Positions 31,424 to 42,395 of a DNA stretch of 64,000 nt are shown here, piece by piece; the first letter of the stretch is position 1; each line of letters starts with the position of its first letter. A model generated the notes under the pieces. That model saw nothing but the letters and a program-made list of their open reading frames with translations, did not search any database and was not told the origin of the DNA. Source of the stretch: Homalodisca vitripennis (taxonomy: Eukaryota; Arthropoda; Insecta; Hemiptera; Cicadellidae); the NCBI RefSeq assembly GCF_021130785.1, contig NW_025776785.1, forward strand, positions 1 to 64,000. Reading direction: 5' to 3'. The position numbers were made by a program, and so were the translations under genes.

Positions 31424-32117
31424 TGTACGGGGCAGAAGTTAAAAATTAATAATCGGAGGACCAATTATGAGAATAAAAATAAAACAATGTGCAGAATGGC
31501 GGGAAAGTGGGCAGGTAACAAGAGGTGAGAGGAGAATACAACACAAGTGATGGAGTTTTAACAGTACCTTGGAAAACTCGCTGTGTGTAGAGATCCACAG
31601 GGGGAAGCAGCAGCAACGACAGGAGTGCTTAGGCGCGACGTAATTGGCGTAGCCGCGGTAGAACGACGAATAATCCGCACTGGACACTGTCTTCTCCACT
31701 AATACCCTGAAATTACCTCCAAAGGAGTGTGGGAGGAGGATGGTAATGCACATTAAAGAAAAACACTTGAAACAAAGTCAATACGAAAGGGTCGAGCACA
31801 AAGAGTGACCCGCGAACTGTAGAGCTACATGGTCTCCGGCCGATGATTCCACTCAGAATGCCGGGAAGCGGCTCGCTCCAGGGGACGCTATCGCCCTGGT
31901 TGGTTAGAGGGGTATCTGCTATTCGCCGAACGGGCAGCAGTCGCAAAGCGGAAGAGCGCCCAGAATACTTCAAGGACAGGACCCTTTAAGATATCAGGGG
32001 GTGTGGCGCTGATTGGAACAGCGGACGACTGATTTGGGACCACGCTCCCTCTCTCTCTTATACCTAAATGCGTCTGGGCTAGATTATGCTTATCTATATT
32101 AAATTAAATATTGAACA
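31424..32117 (-). repeat. 5' LTR of the BEL element (right), 694 bp
   Basis: TGTACGGGGC to TTGAACA. Lacks the 25-bp segment of the left LTR and has an extra CAG. Otherwise nearly identical. Confidence 0.95.
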
Positions 32118-32122
32118 GTTAC
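32118..32122. repeat. Right target-site duplication of the BEL element (GTTAC)
   Basis: Identical to 23935-23939. Confidence 0.9.
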
Positions 32123-32890
32123 CCTTATTAATGACACAACAGTGTAACTAATGACACCGTATCATTGACCATCCGATTGTCCGTCTGTGCGATAAAAGAT
32201 CCTAGAGCCTTAAGTCCTGGGTTTCCCAGGAGACTTTAAACTTGTTACATAGCCTGTGAGCTTCTACAGACCAGGACTTGTGAAGTTGTGAATTCTCATA
32301 AATACTGGCTCTCAATAAGCTAGGTCTTAAAGGCCACTTGTTGATCTCAAAGGTTTAGGTTTTACAAGAAATCGGGTCTACTAAAGTTTAATTTGGTCCA
32401 AAGAGTGAAGTTTAAAGAGGATAAAGGTAGGTGTTCAAGCCACATTTCTGAAAGAGGAAGATAAGGATAATATAGGACGAAGATATTAACAAGCTAAATC
32501 CCTCAAATTATTTCTCTTCCAATACATACAATTTTTATATATATATCACAGGAAGAAGGTTTTTAAATTACTCTAAAATGTCAAATGATCATAAAACTTA
32601 ATCAACAAGCATGACCTAAAAGCATATTAAGGTCATGTTGTAACGTGACTTTTTATATCGTAACGTAACTGACCCAGAAAGTCTCAGTCGTGAAATGGGG
32701 TAAAGTATTCCAGGGGTCGGGAAAAGGTAGTTGGAAACCAAAGGCTCAGATTGAGAGCAGAGTCAACCTAAGTGAACTCAATACAAACGCTCGGTATCAT
32801 CACAGCCCAGGCTCCAAGTAGGACATGAGGAGGAGTATGGATAATAGTAATTTGGAAACAAAAGCGTTGGGAAAGAGTCTAACAAAGGAA
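32123..32890. other. Intergenic DNA before the minisatellite
   Basis: No gene seen. Contains a short imperfect repeat around GTAACGTGACTTTTTATATCG (about 32640-32670). Confidence 0.4.
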
Positions 32891-33722
32891 CTAAGGTTCC
32901 GCTCGGATGTCTCTAGCGGGGACAGAGAAAGAGGCGCTGGGATTAATCTAGCGCAGGGCGAATGGTTCAGCTTGGATTGCTCTAGCGGGCGAGGGGATAG
33001 AGGCGCTCGGATTTTCTCTAGCGCAGGACGATAGGTTCCGCTTGGATCGCTCTAGCGGGGAAATATGAAGAGGCGCTTAGATTTTTCTAGCGCAGGGCGA
33101 AAGGTTCCGCTTGGATTGCTTTAGTGGGCGACAGGATCGAGGCGCTCGGATTTCTCTAGCGCAGGACGAAAGGTTCCGCTTGGATCGCTCTATCGGGGAA
33201 AGACGAAGAGGCGCTTGGATTTCTCTAGCGTAGGGCGAAAGCTTCCGCTTGGATCGCTCTAGCGGGGAAAGACGAAGAGGCGCTTGGATTTCTCTAGCGC
33301 AAGGCAAAATGTTCCGCTTGGATTGCTCTAGCGGGCGAGAGATTAGAGGCGCTCGGATTTCTCTAGCGCCGGGCGAAAGGTTCCGCTTGGATCGCTCTAG
33401 CGGGGAAAGACGAAGAGGCGCTTGGATTTCTCTTGCGCAAGGCGAAATGTTCCGTTTGGATTGCTCTAGCGGGCGAGAGGATAGAGGCGCTCGGATTTCT
33501 CTAGCGCAGGTCGAAAGGTTCCGCTAGGATCGCTCTAGCGGGGAAAGACGAAAAGGCGCTTGGATTTCTCTAGCGCAGGGCGAAAGGTTCCGCTTGGATC
33601 GCTCTAGCGGGCGAGAGGATAGAGGCGCTCGGATTTCTCTAGTGCAGGACGAAAGGTTCAGCTTGGATTGCTCTAGCGGGGAAAGACGAAGAGGCGCTTG
33701 GATTTCTCTAGCGCAGGGCGAT
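32891..33722. repeat. Hierarchical minisatellite (about 34/69/138 bp)
   Basis: About twelve units of 69-70 bp, each opening TTCCGCTTGGATCGCTCTAG. TTCCG starts occur at 33035, 33105, 33174 and 33243. Units alternate between an A type (GGGGAAAGACGAAGAGG) and a B type (GGGCGAGAGGATAGAGG), giving a 138-bp dimer. Each unit is itself two related halves (CGCTTGGATCGCTCTAGCG and CGCTTGGATTTCTCTAGCG). Because 69 is a multiple of three, long open frames run through it on both strands; they are low-complexity and not credible genes. Confidence 0.92.
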
Positions 33723-34730
33723 TATCTTATCTGAGAGTGGCGAAGCGTGGTCGGTCTCGGAGAGCTTCCCGTGGTGGTCTCCCAGGATCTACTGAGCATT
33801 GTATCCGTGGTGAACTACCAGGAACGAAAGAGCTACTCTACCTGGAGTGGTTTCCCAGGAACGAATGAGGGCTGTGCTGGTGATCGGCTCCCTTATATAG
33901 CAGCCAGGTTGGCGCATGCACAGAACCCCCAATATTGTCAGTCGGATCCAAGCTGCGGTGCCGGCAACATCGCTCCGTAGGGTTATATGGTCTGCTTGTT
34001 CCAACCTGTTTGAAATGGCGACGCTGCTGTTTCTGAATACTCGACCGTATTCTTTATTGTAGGGATGGGGTCGTTAGGGGTCCATCGGCATAGGGAAAAA
34101 AGTGCCGACTTGTATAAAGCGACGCTGCAGGACGTATAGGAGGTAGGAATTAGGTGTGCATGTAGGAGTGTTTAGGAGAGGGTAAGGTTTACGGGGAAAG
34201 ACGCGGAAGGCGATAAGGTAACGGTAAGTTTCATAGGCGGCGCAGGGTAGGGTCAAGTAACGGAGGGGCCGGACTGATCGTGGGAAAATAGGACAGGGCT
34301 TATTGTAACGTCGGAAAGCGAAGGACATAGGAATTGTAAGAGGAAGTGTGTATAGGACGACGCCGACTACCTGAAGGCGACGCCCAAAGCGGATTAGTAG
34401 GACACGAGGATATGAAACGTATAATGGTAAGCGGAAACCTGGATAACCGCTAGGGTGAGGGAAAAGGTCAGGGTAAAAGAGGTACGTGGAACTAGGGCAC
34501 GACGGCGGGGAAATTAGGACGACGCTGGTTGTTTACGGATTGGAGGGGAGTAGAGGAAATGTTTTAGGTGTAGCGTAAATAAGGATTTATTGGCGGAAAG
34601 AAAACGAAGGGTGTAGGGCTAGACGTAGGGCCGTAGGAGGAGACGCTAAGATAAGATAAGTTAGGAACAACAGGACGTCGGTAATAATGGAAGGCGGAAA
34701 ATAAAAAGGTCAAGGGCAATAAGGGAAACT
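33723..34730. other. G+C-moderate, purine-skewed non-coding region
   Basis: From about 34040 the plus strand is strongly enriched in A and G and poor in C, with many short GGA, AGG and GACG words (e.g. GGACGACGC, AGGCGACGC). Short open frames occur on the minus strand only because of this skew. No gene recognised. Confidence 0.5.
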
Positions 34731-34734
34731 GCAC
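34731..34734. repeat. Left target-site duplication of the gag-only LTR element (GCAC)
   Basis: GCAC precedes the left LTR and directly follows the right LTR at 41521-41524. Confidence 0.8.
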
Positions 34735-35528
34735 TGTACCGTTATTATAGCACATATATTTTAAATTTATATGGAGCAAATACTTTATAAATTAAACAAC
34801 CTTTCGGAAATATTTGCTTTATTCCGAAATTTAAGTTCACCCAAAAGTTTACAAAGTTTACAAACTTTTGATTCAATTTTCTTCAAATGTCACTCAATCG
34901 AACAAATCTAATTAAGAGTCTGATTAAAAGGTATTAAAATTAAAATTAAACTAAAAATGTATACTTCTCCAAAAATGGTTTAAATTAACAAAACAAAATA
35001 AAAAGTTCTCTTCTCAAAATATCAAAATTAATATAACACAAAACTTGATATTTACTTTATGACCAAAATTTAATTCACAATACTTCAAAAAATTGAATTA
35101 AATTTTCAGACTCTGAAAGATGGGAAACTTTAGAAATTTTAATTACAGTATTATAAAGTAAAAGATATTAACTATACGCTGGTACGGGACTTACTACTTT
35201 GAAGATTACGGAGGCAGATCGGAAAATAAAACGCACTAAAAATTTAAATACTTGAAATTGAATTTACCCGCGATAAATAATTACTCTAAATCCCAACTAT
35301 TGGGTTAGAGAAAGAAATTCAGCATCTAACTCGACCGGTACACCTTCTCTTCGAATCGCCAAGACTGGACTGACTGCTTCTCTCTCTCTCCAGGCGTGCC
35401 GGGTCGGAACGTAGACCGATCAGCTGATTACCGGTCCAACTAAACAAACAATGTCCACGCACCGCGTCTAGTTAACAGGAGCCTACTTCCTACCGCGATT
35501 CAGCATAAAGAATTAGAACTATGGTACA
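34735..35528 (-). repeat. 3' LTR (left) of the gag-only element
   Basis: Same sequence as 40726-41520 apart from a few substitutions and one 1-bp indel. Ends GAACTATGGTACA. Confidence 0.93.
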
Positions 35529-36120
35529 TATTTTCCCTAGCCCGAAGCTGCAATCACGGTAGGAACCTAAACCTTTAAACACTCATCCCGGACTAAGTAC
35601 AATATTATCCCTCCACATGCACACTTTTAAATAACAATTCTTTTGTACTTATCATTACGTGGAGGCTGTGATGTGTAGTCCGAGGGGTGATGTGGTAGGA
35701 GTGTCCGACGTCCAGTGTGGCTCCCCAGGTAGCCATCGCAGAGGGATGTGGTAGGTGAGGAGTCGAGGCAGGTACAGTTGGAGGAATTTAGCTGTGCTCG
35801 TGCAGCCCTAATACTACCCTTTCAAAAAACGAACGCTATCTGTGTGGCGGGTTGCGTTTACGTGCTAGCCGCTGAGATGAAGGCGCAATAATCTCTTACG
35901 ACTTAAAACTCACGATTTCGATTTGCCGATTTTTATTCACACATACGTTATTTTCAAAAACACGTTAAACAACAATATAACAACTGAAAAACAAGGATAA
36001 GTCCTATTATTGTTATTATTTGGTATTCTCTTATTATTTAATTTACAATCACTTCAATAATATTTAATGCTTAGAATATAGTTTTCTAATAACAAATGTT
36101 ACTTACAATGATTGTTTTTT
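35529..36120. other. Non-coding interior of the gag-only element, 3' side
   Basis: About 590 bases. The stretch 35650-35890 is G-rich (GATGTGTAGTCCGAGGGG...). No gene recognised. Confidence 0.4.
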
Positions 36121-37480
36121 TCATTGGAGTTCTTCAATTCCACTCAAGTTGTCCTCCTCTTCTGGGTCACTGTCACTGCTGTCTGTATCCGAACCAACTG
36201 ATATAATAAGGGATTCTATAATATTGTCAATCTGGGGTTTTGCGGCTGCATAGTCCCTTTCGATTTTCTCTACGTGCTTGCACTTTACTGACCACTCTTC
36301 TGCGCCCATACATGATATCTTGTCTTCGCATAGAGCTTTAGCTTGATAAATAGTGAAAGATGTATTTCTCATAACCACATGATGTTGACTTCGGCCCAAA
36401 TTAACTCAATGGGATTGAGGTCTGGGTGGTAGGGCGGAAGTCGTAAGATGTCATGATCCTGTAGTTGAACAGTTTCGTCCAAGGCGTACTGGACATGCCT
36501 TGGTTTATATAGCTGCACAAGTTTGTAGAGTTCAGGATAAAAGGATATCGTCGCAGAATGGTATTCCGTTTTTTGAAAGCCACACCTTCATATCTGGCTT
36601 CCTACTTTTTGAAGTAGAAGCTTTATCAATTTGTATGTTATGGTAGGGCGCGTTATCGAATACTAGTACTGAATTTGGTTCTAAATTCGGTAACACTTTT
36701 TCTTTTATCCACTTCATAAAAAATGTCCCCATTCACATTGTCGTGGTAGTCTCCACTATGGTTGCTTGCTTTCCAACATGTAAAAGCATTGGGGAAGAAC
36801 CCTTTCTCTCCATCCGCATGGATAAAATTATTAGTCTCTCGCCCTTGGAAATCGGCACGTGTAACCCTTCATTTGAGCCATTTGACCAAGTTTGGTTAGA
36901 TACGTGAGACGATAGTATATAAGATTCGTCTAAATAAATTATGGGGCGTCCTTGCTCCTTGTAATTTTTCAACGCTCTCAAGTATGTTATCCTCTTCTCT
37001 CGGATTTCTGGCATTTCAATTAATAATTTCCTATTGTTTGCCGTCCTTCTCCAAGTAAATTCCAGGTCCTTTAATACTCACCTAAAACTTTTCTCACAAC
37101 CCTGGAAATATATTTTGTCCCTTTGCGCCTCCCTCAAAAGTTTTGCAGTCGGTATTCGATGTTCTTCAACATGGAAATTGTCAACTATTCTACGTCGTTG
37201 ACGGTTTTTGTTTGGTGTAGTAAAAATTGCCTCACCTATGTTACTAACCTTCAACTTGTTAAGTTAACTGTTTATTTTAGTCACAACTCGCTCTGACACT
37301 CCAGTTGCTGCAGCAGTTCTTTGGCGAGCCTTTTACAACGGAATTTTAACAGTTTGATGGTCTGCCTCTTCCTTCATAAATGTATAAACATTACTCACAA
37401 TTTCGCGAGCCTGACTATGAATAGGCTTTTGACTTTAACTCAACAGATATTATCGGTAAAAGCGAAGCACAAGCTACACT
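36121..37480 (-). pseudogene. IS630/Tc1-superfamily DDE transposase-like gene, degenerate
   Basis: Read across frames on the minus strand: an N-terminal region (SQAREIVSNVYTFMKEEADH), a helix-turn-helix segment (RTAAATGVSERVVTKIN), a linker (NNRKLLIEMPEIREKRITYL), catalytic Asp in RPIIYLDESYI, second Asp in VLVFDNAPYHN, Glu in PYHPDLNPIELIW, and an acidic Ser/Asp-rich tail (SVGSDTDSSDSDPEEE). This matches a widespread insect family of DDE_3-type proteins. The frame is broken at least four times (near 37270, 37060, 36735, 36560 and 36400). Inverted repeats belonging to it were not found. Confidence 0.8.
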
Positions 37481-39155
37481 CAGCACTGTCACAAAACAAA
37501 CTGATTGTGGCGAGTGCGATGAGTTATTTGGGCCAATACGATTCCTGAACGGAGGATTTTAACCATGAGTCAAAGGAAATGTTTTCGGGACGCAGCGCAT
37601 AATGCTACCCCGCCACCCCTCCCGCCCATCACCACACACTCCAGGTCACGCGCACAGCTAAAGTCCTCGAACTGTAGCTTCTCCAATGATTGTGCGGCCG
37701 GTGCAGTGCGGCGGCCTCGTTGATCTCGTGGTTGGCTGGCTCTGGTTCGCTAATAGCACTGCTACCTGCTCCTCCAATCTAATAACAATTTCAGCCAGCG
37801 AGGCGTTGAGCTCTTGGAGGACATTCCTTTTACAAAATATTCCCTCCGTATAATTGTATGGCTGTCAGTCTTAACGGTGTTCTTATTGTACGTCTGCGCC
37901 AGTGTCACGAATGTAAACCATTACCAGATGTTGTTAATTACAATACAATCAATTTACAGGGATTACAATGGCACAATAATCAATTGTTTACACATAATAA
38001 ACCTCATATAGTGATAAAAAACAATATTACCCTGTCCTTCTACATTTGTAGGAACAGGGAAGAAATATCACTATCAATACAACTCATTGTATACCAAAAA
38101 ATATTACCCTGTCCTTCTCTATTGGAAGGAACAGGGGACAACAACACCACAACATTACCAAAATTACCCTGTCCTTCTACATTTGAAGGAACAGGGAAGA
38201 AATATATCTCATGATATATCACAATACCTCTGTGTATTAATTTCATACAACATTAATGCCATTCATTGTCCCTGAAAATTACATGGTTTACAACAACACT
38301 CCTATCACACACTTACACTGGCATTTTATATCATGACTTCTCATTGTTTAGCCATACAATTGCTGAAATAAAAACGTCGTCACATCACCCTTTTATATTC
38401 CTATATTTATTTGTATTATTATAATAAACAACTGGACTCTCATACTTAACTTGTTTTGTGTTTTGGGCCAAATTAATACATAAATATATAATCAATTCTT
38501 TAAGTTAATTTAGAAATAAATTATATTGTCATTTTATTGTTTTTAGACCCATCTTCCATTCCTTTTCAACAATATAATTGTCCTGAAAAAAAAACATACT
38601 GACCTTTGCGCGGGGGCTAATGTTTATTGAGTTTTTAAATTTCACATTTCAAATTTAAATTTTAATTTAGAAATATGCACCTTAAAGACCACGATCTGCT
38701 ACCTTTTAAGAAAAACAACCTATCTTTACTTTTAAAACCAAAAACACATTTTACCAGGATCAATATATCCTTGTTATTTCCGATAAACATTTAACATGAA
38801 AATATTCAATCATATTGCCCAGTCCTATCTTTACTATCAAGTCATAAATGTTGTCACTTATCGGGCTCACTTACTTTTCACTTATCAGGTTCACTTCGCT
38901 TTCACTTATCAAGTTCACTTTTAATAAAACTTTACGATACGGACTCTTTCTAACAAATACTTTTACAACGGGCAGGGGCTTGGGCACATGCGAACCTTTT
39001 TACAATTTACACAGGACGCTCTCAACAATATTCCTATCTCCTGCCCTCATTGTTCTTGAACCTTTCATAACCATAATTATAATTATTTTTGATTTCAGTG
39101 GGACGTGACCGGGGAGATTCCACTCTCGCACTACCTTCTTGGAATTCTCCCCTAT
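37481..39155. other. Interior of the gag-only element between gag and transposase relic
   Basis: A G+C-rich part (about 37560-37810), a set of three hairpin repeats (38030-38196) and AT-rich DNA up to the gag stop. Near 38855-38935 the word CTTATCAGGTTCACTT recurs three times with small changes. No RT, integrase or protease motif seen in any frame. Confidence 0.5.
38030..38196. repeat. Three hairpin repeats, CCCTGTCCTTC...GGAACAGGG
   Basis: Three 30-31-bp units at 38030-38059, 38107-38137 and 38167-38196, about 60-77 bp apart. Each is a near-perfect palindrome: CCCTGTCCTTC pairs with GAAGGAACAGGG around a short loop. Spacers are AT-rich and partly similar (GAAATATCACTATC, GAAATATATCTCATG). 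Confidence 0.8.
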
Positions 39156-40472
39156 TTATAAGTTTTTTGAGACCGCAGATTTTTCGAATCTCGGTATCTG
39201 TGCTCTCTGAATATTTTTAAAACAATTCCTAGCGATATGTCCCGGTTTATTACAAATAAAACATTTTATTATTGCTTTCTTTACCATCATGGGATTGTTT
39301 ACATACGAGTTTGCAGTTGAGTTTACATTACTTTTCAGAACAAAGTCCGATTTACAAACTTTACGTTCCTCGCACACCTTCACTTCTGCATAGGCTACGT
39401 TCTGCTCATATATACATAAATTGTCAAGGTCGGCAAAATTTTTCGGATTTGTACAAAATACCAGTCGGGCCCTTACTTGAGATGCGATACCTAATTTTAT
39501 CAATTCCGTCAGTTCGGTCTCAGAATAATCACACAATAGCAATTTTGCATTTTGCTTAACGTTTAAAATATAACTGCTCAGTTTTTCATCAGGTTTTTGT
39601 GATCTAGTTACTAAGTCCCTCTTCAAGGCTTCTCTATGACCAAATGGAACAAAATAATCTAATAGTCCTTTGTGTACTTCACTAAAATTACTAGCATTTA
39701 CCTTAAATTGAAGCATTTTATTGTAAAGTGGACCAGTGGCATAACCTAGACTCATATTTATGATCCCACTATCACTTAAGCTAGTTTCACCCTTAATTTT
39801 TAACATTATTTCGATATAATTCAACAATTCTGAAACATTTAGTCCATCTGTGGGTTTAAACATTTTTAAAAATCGCTCTAGGGGATTTGGCAATTTTGCA
39901 AAATTCCCTTCTACATGTTTCCCCTGGGGAAGACTCAAACCTAAAATATCCTCGTTTCTCGTTTGAGATACGGGCTTGCTCATCTCTTCGAATTCTTCCT
40001 CTTCCAGGCTTGTATTTAAAAGACTGGTTTCAAAATTCACTATTTCCTCCTCGCTTACGCCAAGTTTTCCTAATTTTGCCTTAATTTCAATCAAACCATC
40101 CTTAAGTTTTGAAATTAAGGTTTCAGACGCTCCTTCCCACTTATACAACTCATATAATACATCAACTCTCACAGTGAGATGTTTGTGCCTACACACTAGT
40201 CTCAAATACTCGCCTGTCGATTTTTCCTCGGACAAGTTTCCTATCTTGACAGATAATGCCTCCAAATCAACTTTTATTTCCTTTAAGACAGTGCTAGGTT
40301 CTATACGCCCCTTCAGATTACTAGCGTTGGCCCTGATATTTAATTTCAAAAGGGACCTCAACATTTTTCTAAGATTCTGGACGGTGTCGCTTTCAGAAGC
40401 ATTTCCGCCCCTAAAATTTATTTCAAATATTAATTCCTTTTTGAGCAACAGATCCACATGCGCTAGCTCCAT
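39156..40472 (-). CDS. gag: Gag protein of an LTR retroelement, 438 residues, intact
   Basis: Starts MELAHVDLLLKKELIFE, a mostly helical protein. The middle has LERFLKMFKPTDGLNVSELLNY and DLVTRSQKPDEKLSSYILNVK, the layout of a capsid domain of Gypsy-type Gag. A single CCHC zinc knuckle, CFICNKPGHIARNC, lies at about residues 404-417, followed by a basic tail. No frameshift or stop. It starts 253 bases inside the 5' LTR. Function: RNA packaging and particle assembly. Confidence 0.9.
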   Translation of the reverse strand: MELAHVDLLLKKELIFEINFRGGNASESDTVQNLRKMLRSLLKLNIRANASNLKGRIEPSTVLKEIKVDLEALSVKIGNLSEEKSTGEYLRLVCRHKHLTVRVDVLYELYKWEGASETLISKLKDGLIEIKAKLGKLGVSEEEIVNFETSLLNTSLEEEEFEEMSKPVSQTRNEDILGLSLPQGKHVEGNFAKLPNPLERFLKMFKPTDGLNVSELLNYIEIMLKIKGETSLSDSGIINMSLGYATGPLYNKMLQFKVNASNFSEVHKGLLDYFVPFGHREALKRDLVTRSQKPDEKLSSYILNVKQNAKLLLCDYSETELTELIKLGIASQVRARLVFCTNPKNFADLDNLCIYEQNVAYAEVKVCEERKVCKSDFVLKSNVNSTANSYVNNPMMVKKAIIKCFICNKPGHIARNCFKNIQRAQIPRFEKSAVSKNL

Positions 40473-40725
40473 TTTTATTTTAAAATAATTTTCTTAAAAT
40501 AAATCAAATATTCCAAACTCACAATATTATTCTAAGTCCTAAGTCTTACTCACTACACAAAATTATGCAGGTTTATACACAATGTTCAAGTTCATACAAG
40601 TCTTATACAAGTTACACACACTTTCATGAATTATACAAGTTTATACCAGTTTACAAGTTCTTTCCTGTAAATAACTTGTTGTACAAGTTTATGCTGAAAA
40701 AGAAAGAGCAGATTGGCGCAAATTA
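40473..40725. other. 5' leader of the gag-only element
   Basis: Next to the LTR, the element strand reads TAATTTGCGCCAATCTGC. A standard TGG-starting primer site is not obvious. A CAAGTT-rich repeat (TACAAGTTCATACAAG...) fills part of it. Confidence 0.5.
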
Positions 40726-41520
40726 TGTACCGTTATTATAGCACATATATTTTAAATTTATATGGAGCAAATACTTTATAAATTAAACAACCTTTCGGAA
40801 ATACTTGCTTTATTCCGAAATTTAAGTTCACCCAAAAGTTTACAAAGTTTACAAACTTTTGATTCAATTTTCTTCAAATGTCACTCAATCGAACAAATCT
40901 AATTAAGAGTCTGATTAAAAGGTATTAAAATTAAAATTAAACTAAAAATGTATACTTCTCCAAAAATGGTTTAATTTAACAAAACAAAATAAAAAGTTCT
41001 CTTCTCAAAATACTCAAAATTAATATAACATAAAACTTGATATTTACTTTATGACCAAAATTTAATTCACAATACTTCAAAAAATTGAATTAAATTTTCA
41101 GACTCTGAAAGATGGGAAACTTTAGAAATTTTAATTACAGTATTATAAAGTAAAAGATATTAACTATACGCTGGTACGGGACTTACTACTTTGAAGATTA
41201 CGGAGGCAGATCGGAAAATAAAACGCACTAAAAATTTAAATACTTGAAATTGAATTTAACCGCGATAAATAATTACTCTAAATCCCAACTATTGGGTTAG
41301 AGAAAGAAATTCAGCATCTAACTCGACCGGTACACCTTCTCTTCGAATCGCCAAGACTGGACTGACTGCTTCTCTCTCTCTCCAGGCTTGCCGGGTCGGA
41401 ACGTAGACCGATCAGCTGATTACCGGTCCAACTAAACAAACAATGTCCACGCACCGCGTCTAGTTAACAGGAGCCTACTTCCTACTGCGATTCAGCATAA
41501 AGAATTAGAACTATGGTACA
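40726..41520 (-). repeat. 5' LTR (right) of the gag-only element
   Basis: TGTACCGTTATTATAGC to ATGGTACA, nearly identical with 34735-35528. Confidence 0.93.
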
Positions 41521-41524
41521 GCAC
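41521..41524. repeat. Right target-site duplication of the gag-only element (GCAC)
   Basis: Identical to 34731-34734. Confidence 0.8.
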
Positions 41525-41529
41525 TGTTA

Positions 41530-41930
41530 ATGTTAAATGCGTTATAATTACATAGGAATTGTTTCACTAGTTTTTCCCGTGATTATTAATACCTAAAAAT
41601 ATTATATAAATAGTATAGTTAAGAAGAATAGTTAGAAAAAAATGTAAATATTAAATAATGAATGTAACTCATTTATAAGTCCACGTCTCGTCTTGGTCTT
41701 CACCATAGTACTTCCAGTGTAGATTTTCCAAGTCTTGAGGGTTTAACGGCCTTGAACCTTAAATTGAACAATAAAAAGGTTGTTATCAAGATTTTGGCCA
41801 CTTGTTCCTGGTCGTGCTTCTCAAATCCATGTGGTGTGAGTTAAAATTTTGTAAATAGCACTATCGAATTCATCGAAAAATTTGTAGTAACTGACCTTTG
41901 TTGTTTCCATAGATATTAAACATTATTAAT
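41530..41930 (+). repeat. Diverged repeat family F, copy 1
   Basis: Shares with the copies near 44.2, 46.2, 48.2 and 59.2 kb: AATGTAACTCAT.TA.AAGTCC, a CTGGTC/CCTGGT-rich segment and a terminal TTTGTTGTTTCCATAGATATT. Strongly diverged. Confidence 0.45.
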
Positions 41931-42351
41931 ATGTGATCTTTTGTTTATGAACCACCTATTTTTATTTTATTTTTATATCCACTCGCCTGTTTACGTGATG
42001 ACTACTATTATCATAGTATACTATATACATAATGATATGGAGACAAACATGGTTTTTTACCTGTCTTACATTAATATCTGGTAAATTATCATAGTTCAGA
42101 GCCAATATCCAGGCACACTATTTGATGCCATGTTATTGCTTATTAGTATAGCTGGAAATAAAAGAAAAATCATGGATTTGATTAAAGTTCTCTCCTGTAG
42201 TTTGACTATTGATCATTTTATTAATATTTAGCAGGTTGCGACTGTGACATTGATATTATTTTTAGAATAAAAAGATAAACTATGACGCATGTTTAAATAT
42301 AGATGCGGTATTGTGTATTGTGTATTAGTGTAACTATAACCATGTTAGAGA

Positions 42352-42355
<4 letters not shown>

Positions 42356-42393
<38 letters not shown>
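42356..42393. repeat. (TA)n microsatellite
   Basis: 38 bases of uninterrupted TA. Confidence 0.95.

Positions 42394-42395
<2 letters not shown>

Larger units (their letters stand above)
23940..32117 (-). mobile_element. BEL/Pao LTR retrotransposon, 8,178 bp
   Basis: Two near-identical LTRs starting TGTACGGGGC and ending TTGAACA (as read on the plus strand), a GTTAC duplication, and a gag-pro-pol on the minus strand with the domain order typical of BEL/Pao (DUF1759 gag, zinc knuckles, aspartic protease, RT, RNase H, integrase). Coding capacity is interrupted only by a few single-base changes, so insertion was fairly recent. Confidence 0.97.
34735..41520 (-). mobile_element. Gag-only LTR retroelement, 6,786 bp, with an internal DDE transposase relic
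   Basis: LTRs of 794 and 795 bp, both TGTACC...GGTACA, differing at about seven to ten positions, with a 4-bp GCAC duplication. The only retroviral gene is an intact gag next to the 5' (right) LTR. No protease, RT, RNase H or integrase motif was found in the 3.6 kb between gag and the 3' LTR. That interval contains a decayed DNA-transposon gene and non-coding DNA. The near-identical LTRs imply recent mobilisation by enzymes supplied in trans, or a recent loss of pol. Confidence 0.85.

Noticed and set aside
33077..33527. Long repeat-containing open frames on both strands in the minisatellite
   Set aside because: They follow from a unit length divisible by three. No start context and no non-repeat domain.
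32891..33722. CRISPR-like array
   Set aside because: The units are contiguous tandem repeats without unique spacers, in eukaryotic DNA.
39976..40488. 170-codon plus-strand frame
   Set aside because: Antisense shadow of the gag gene.
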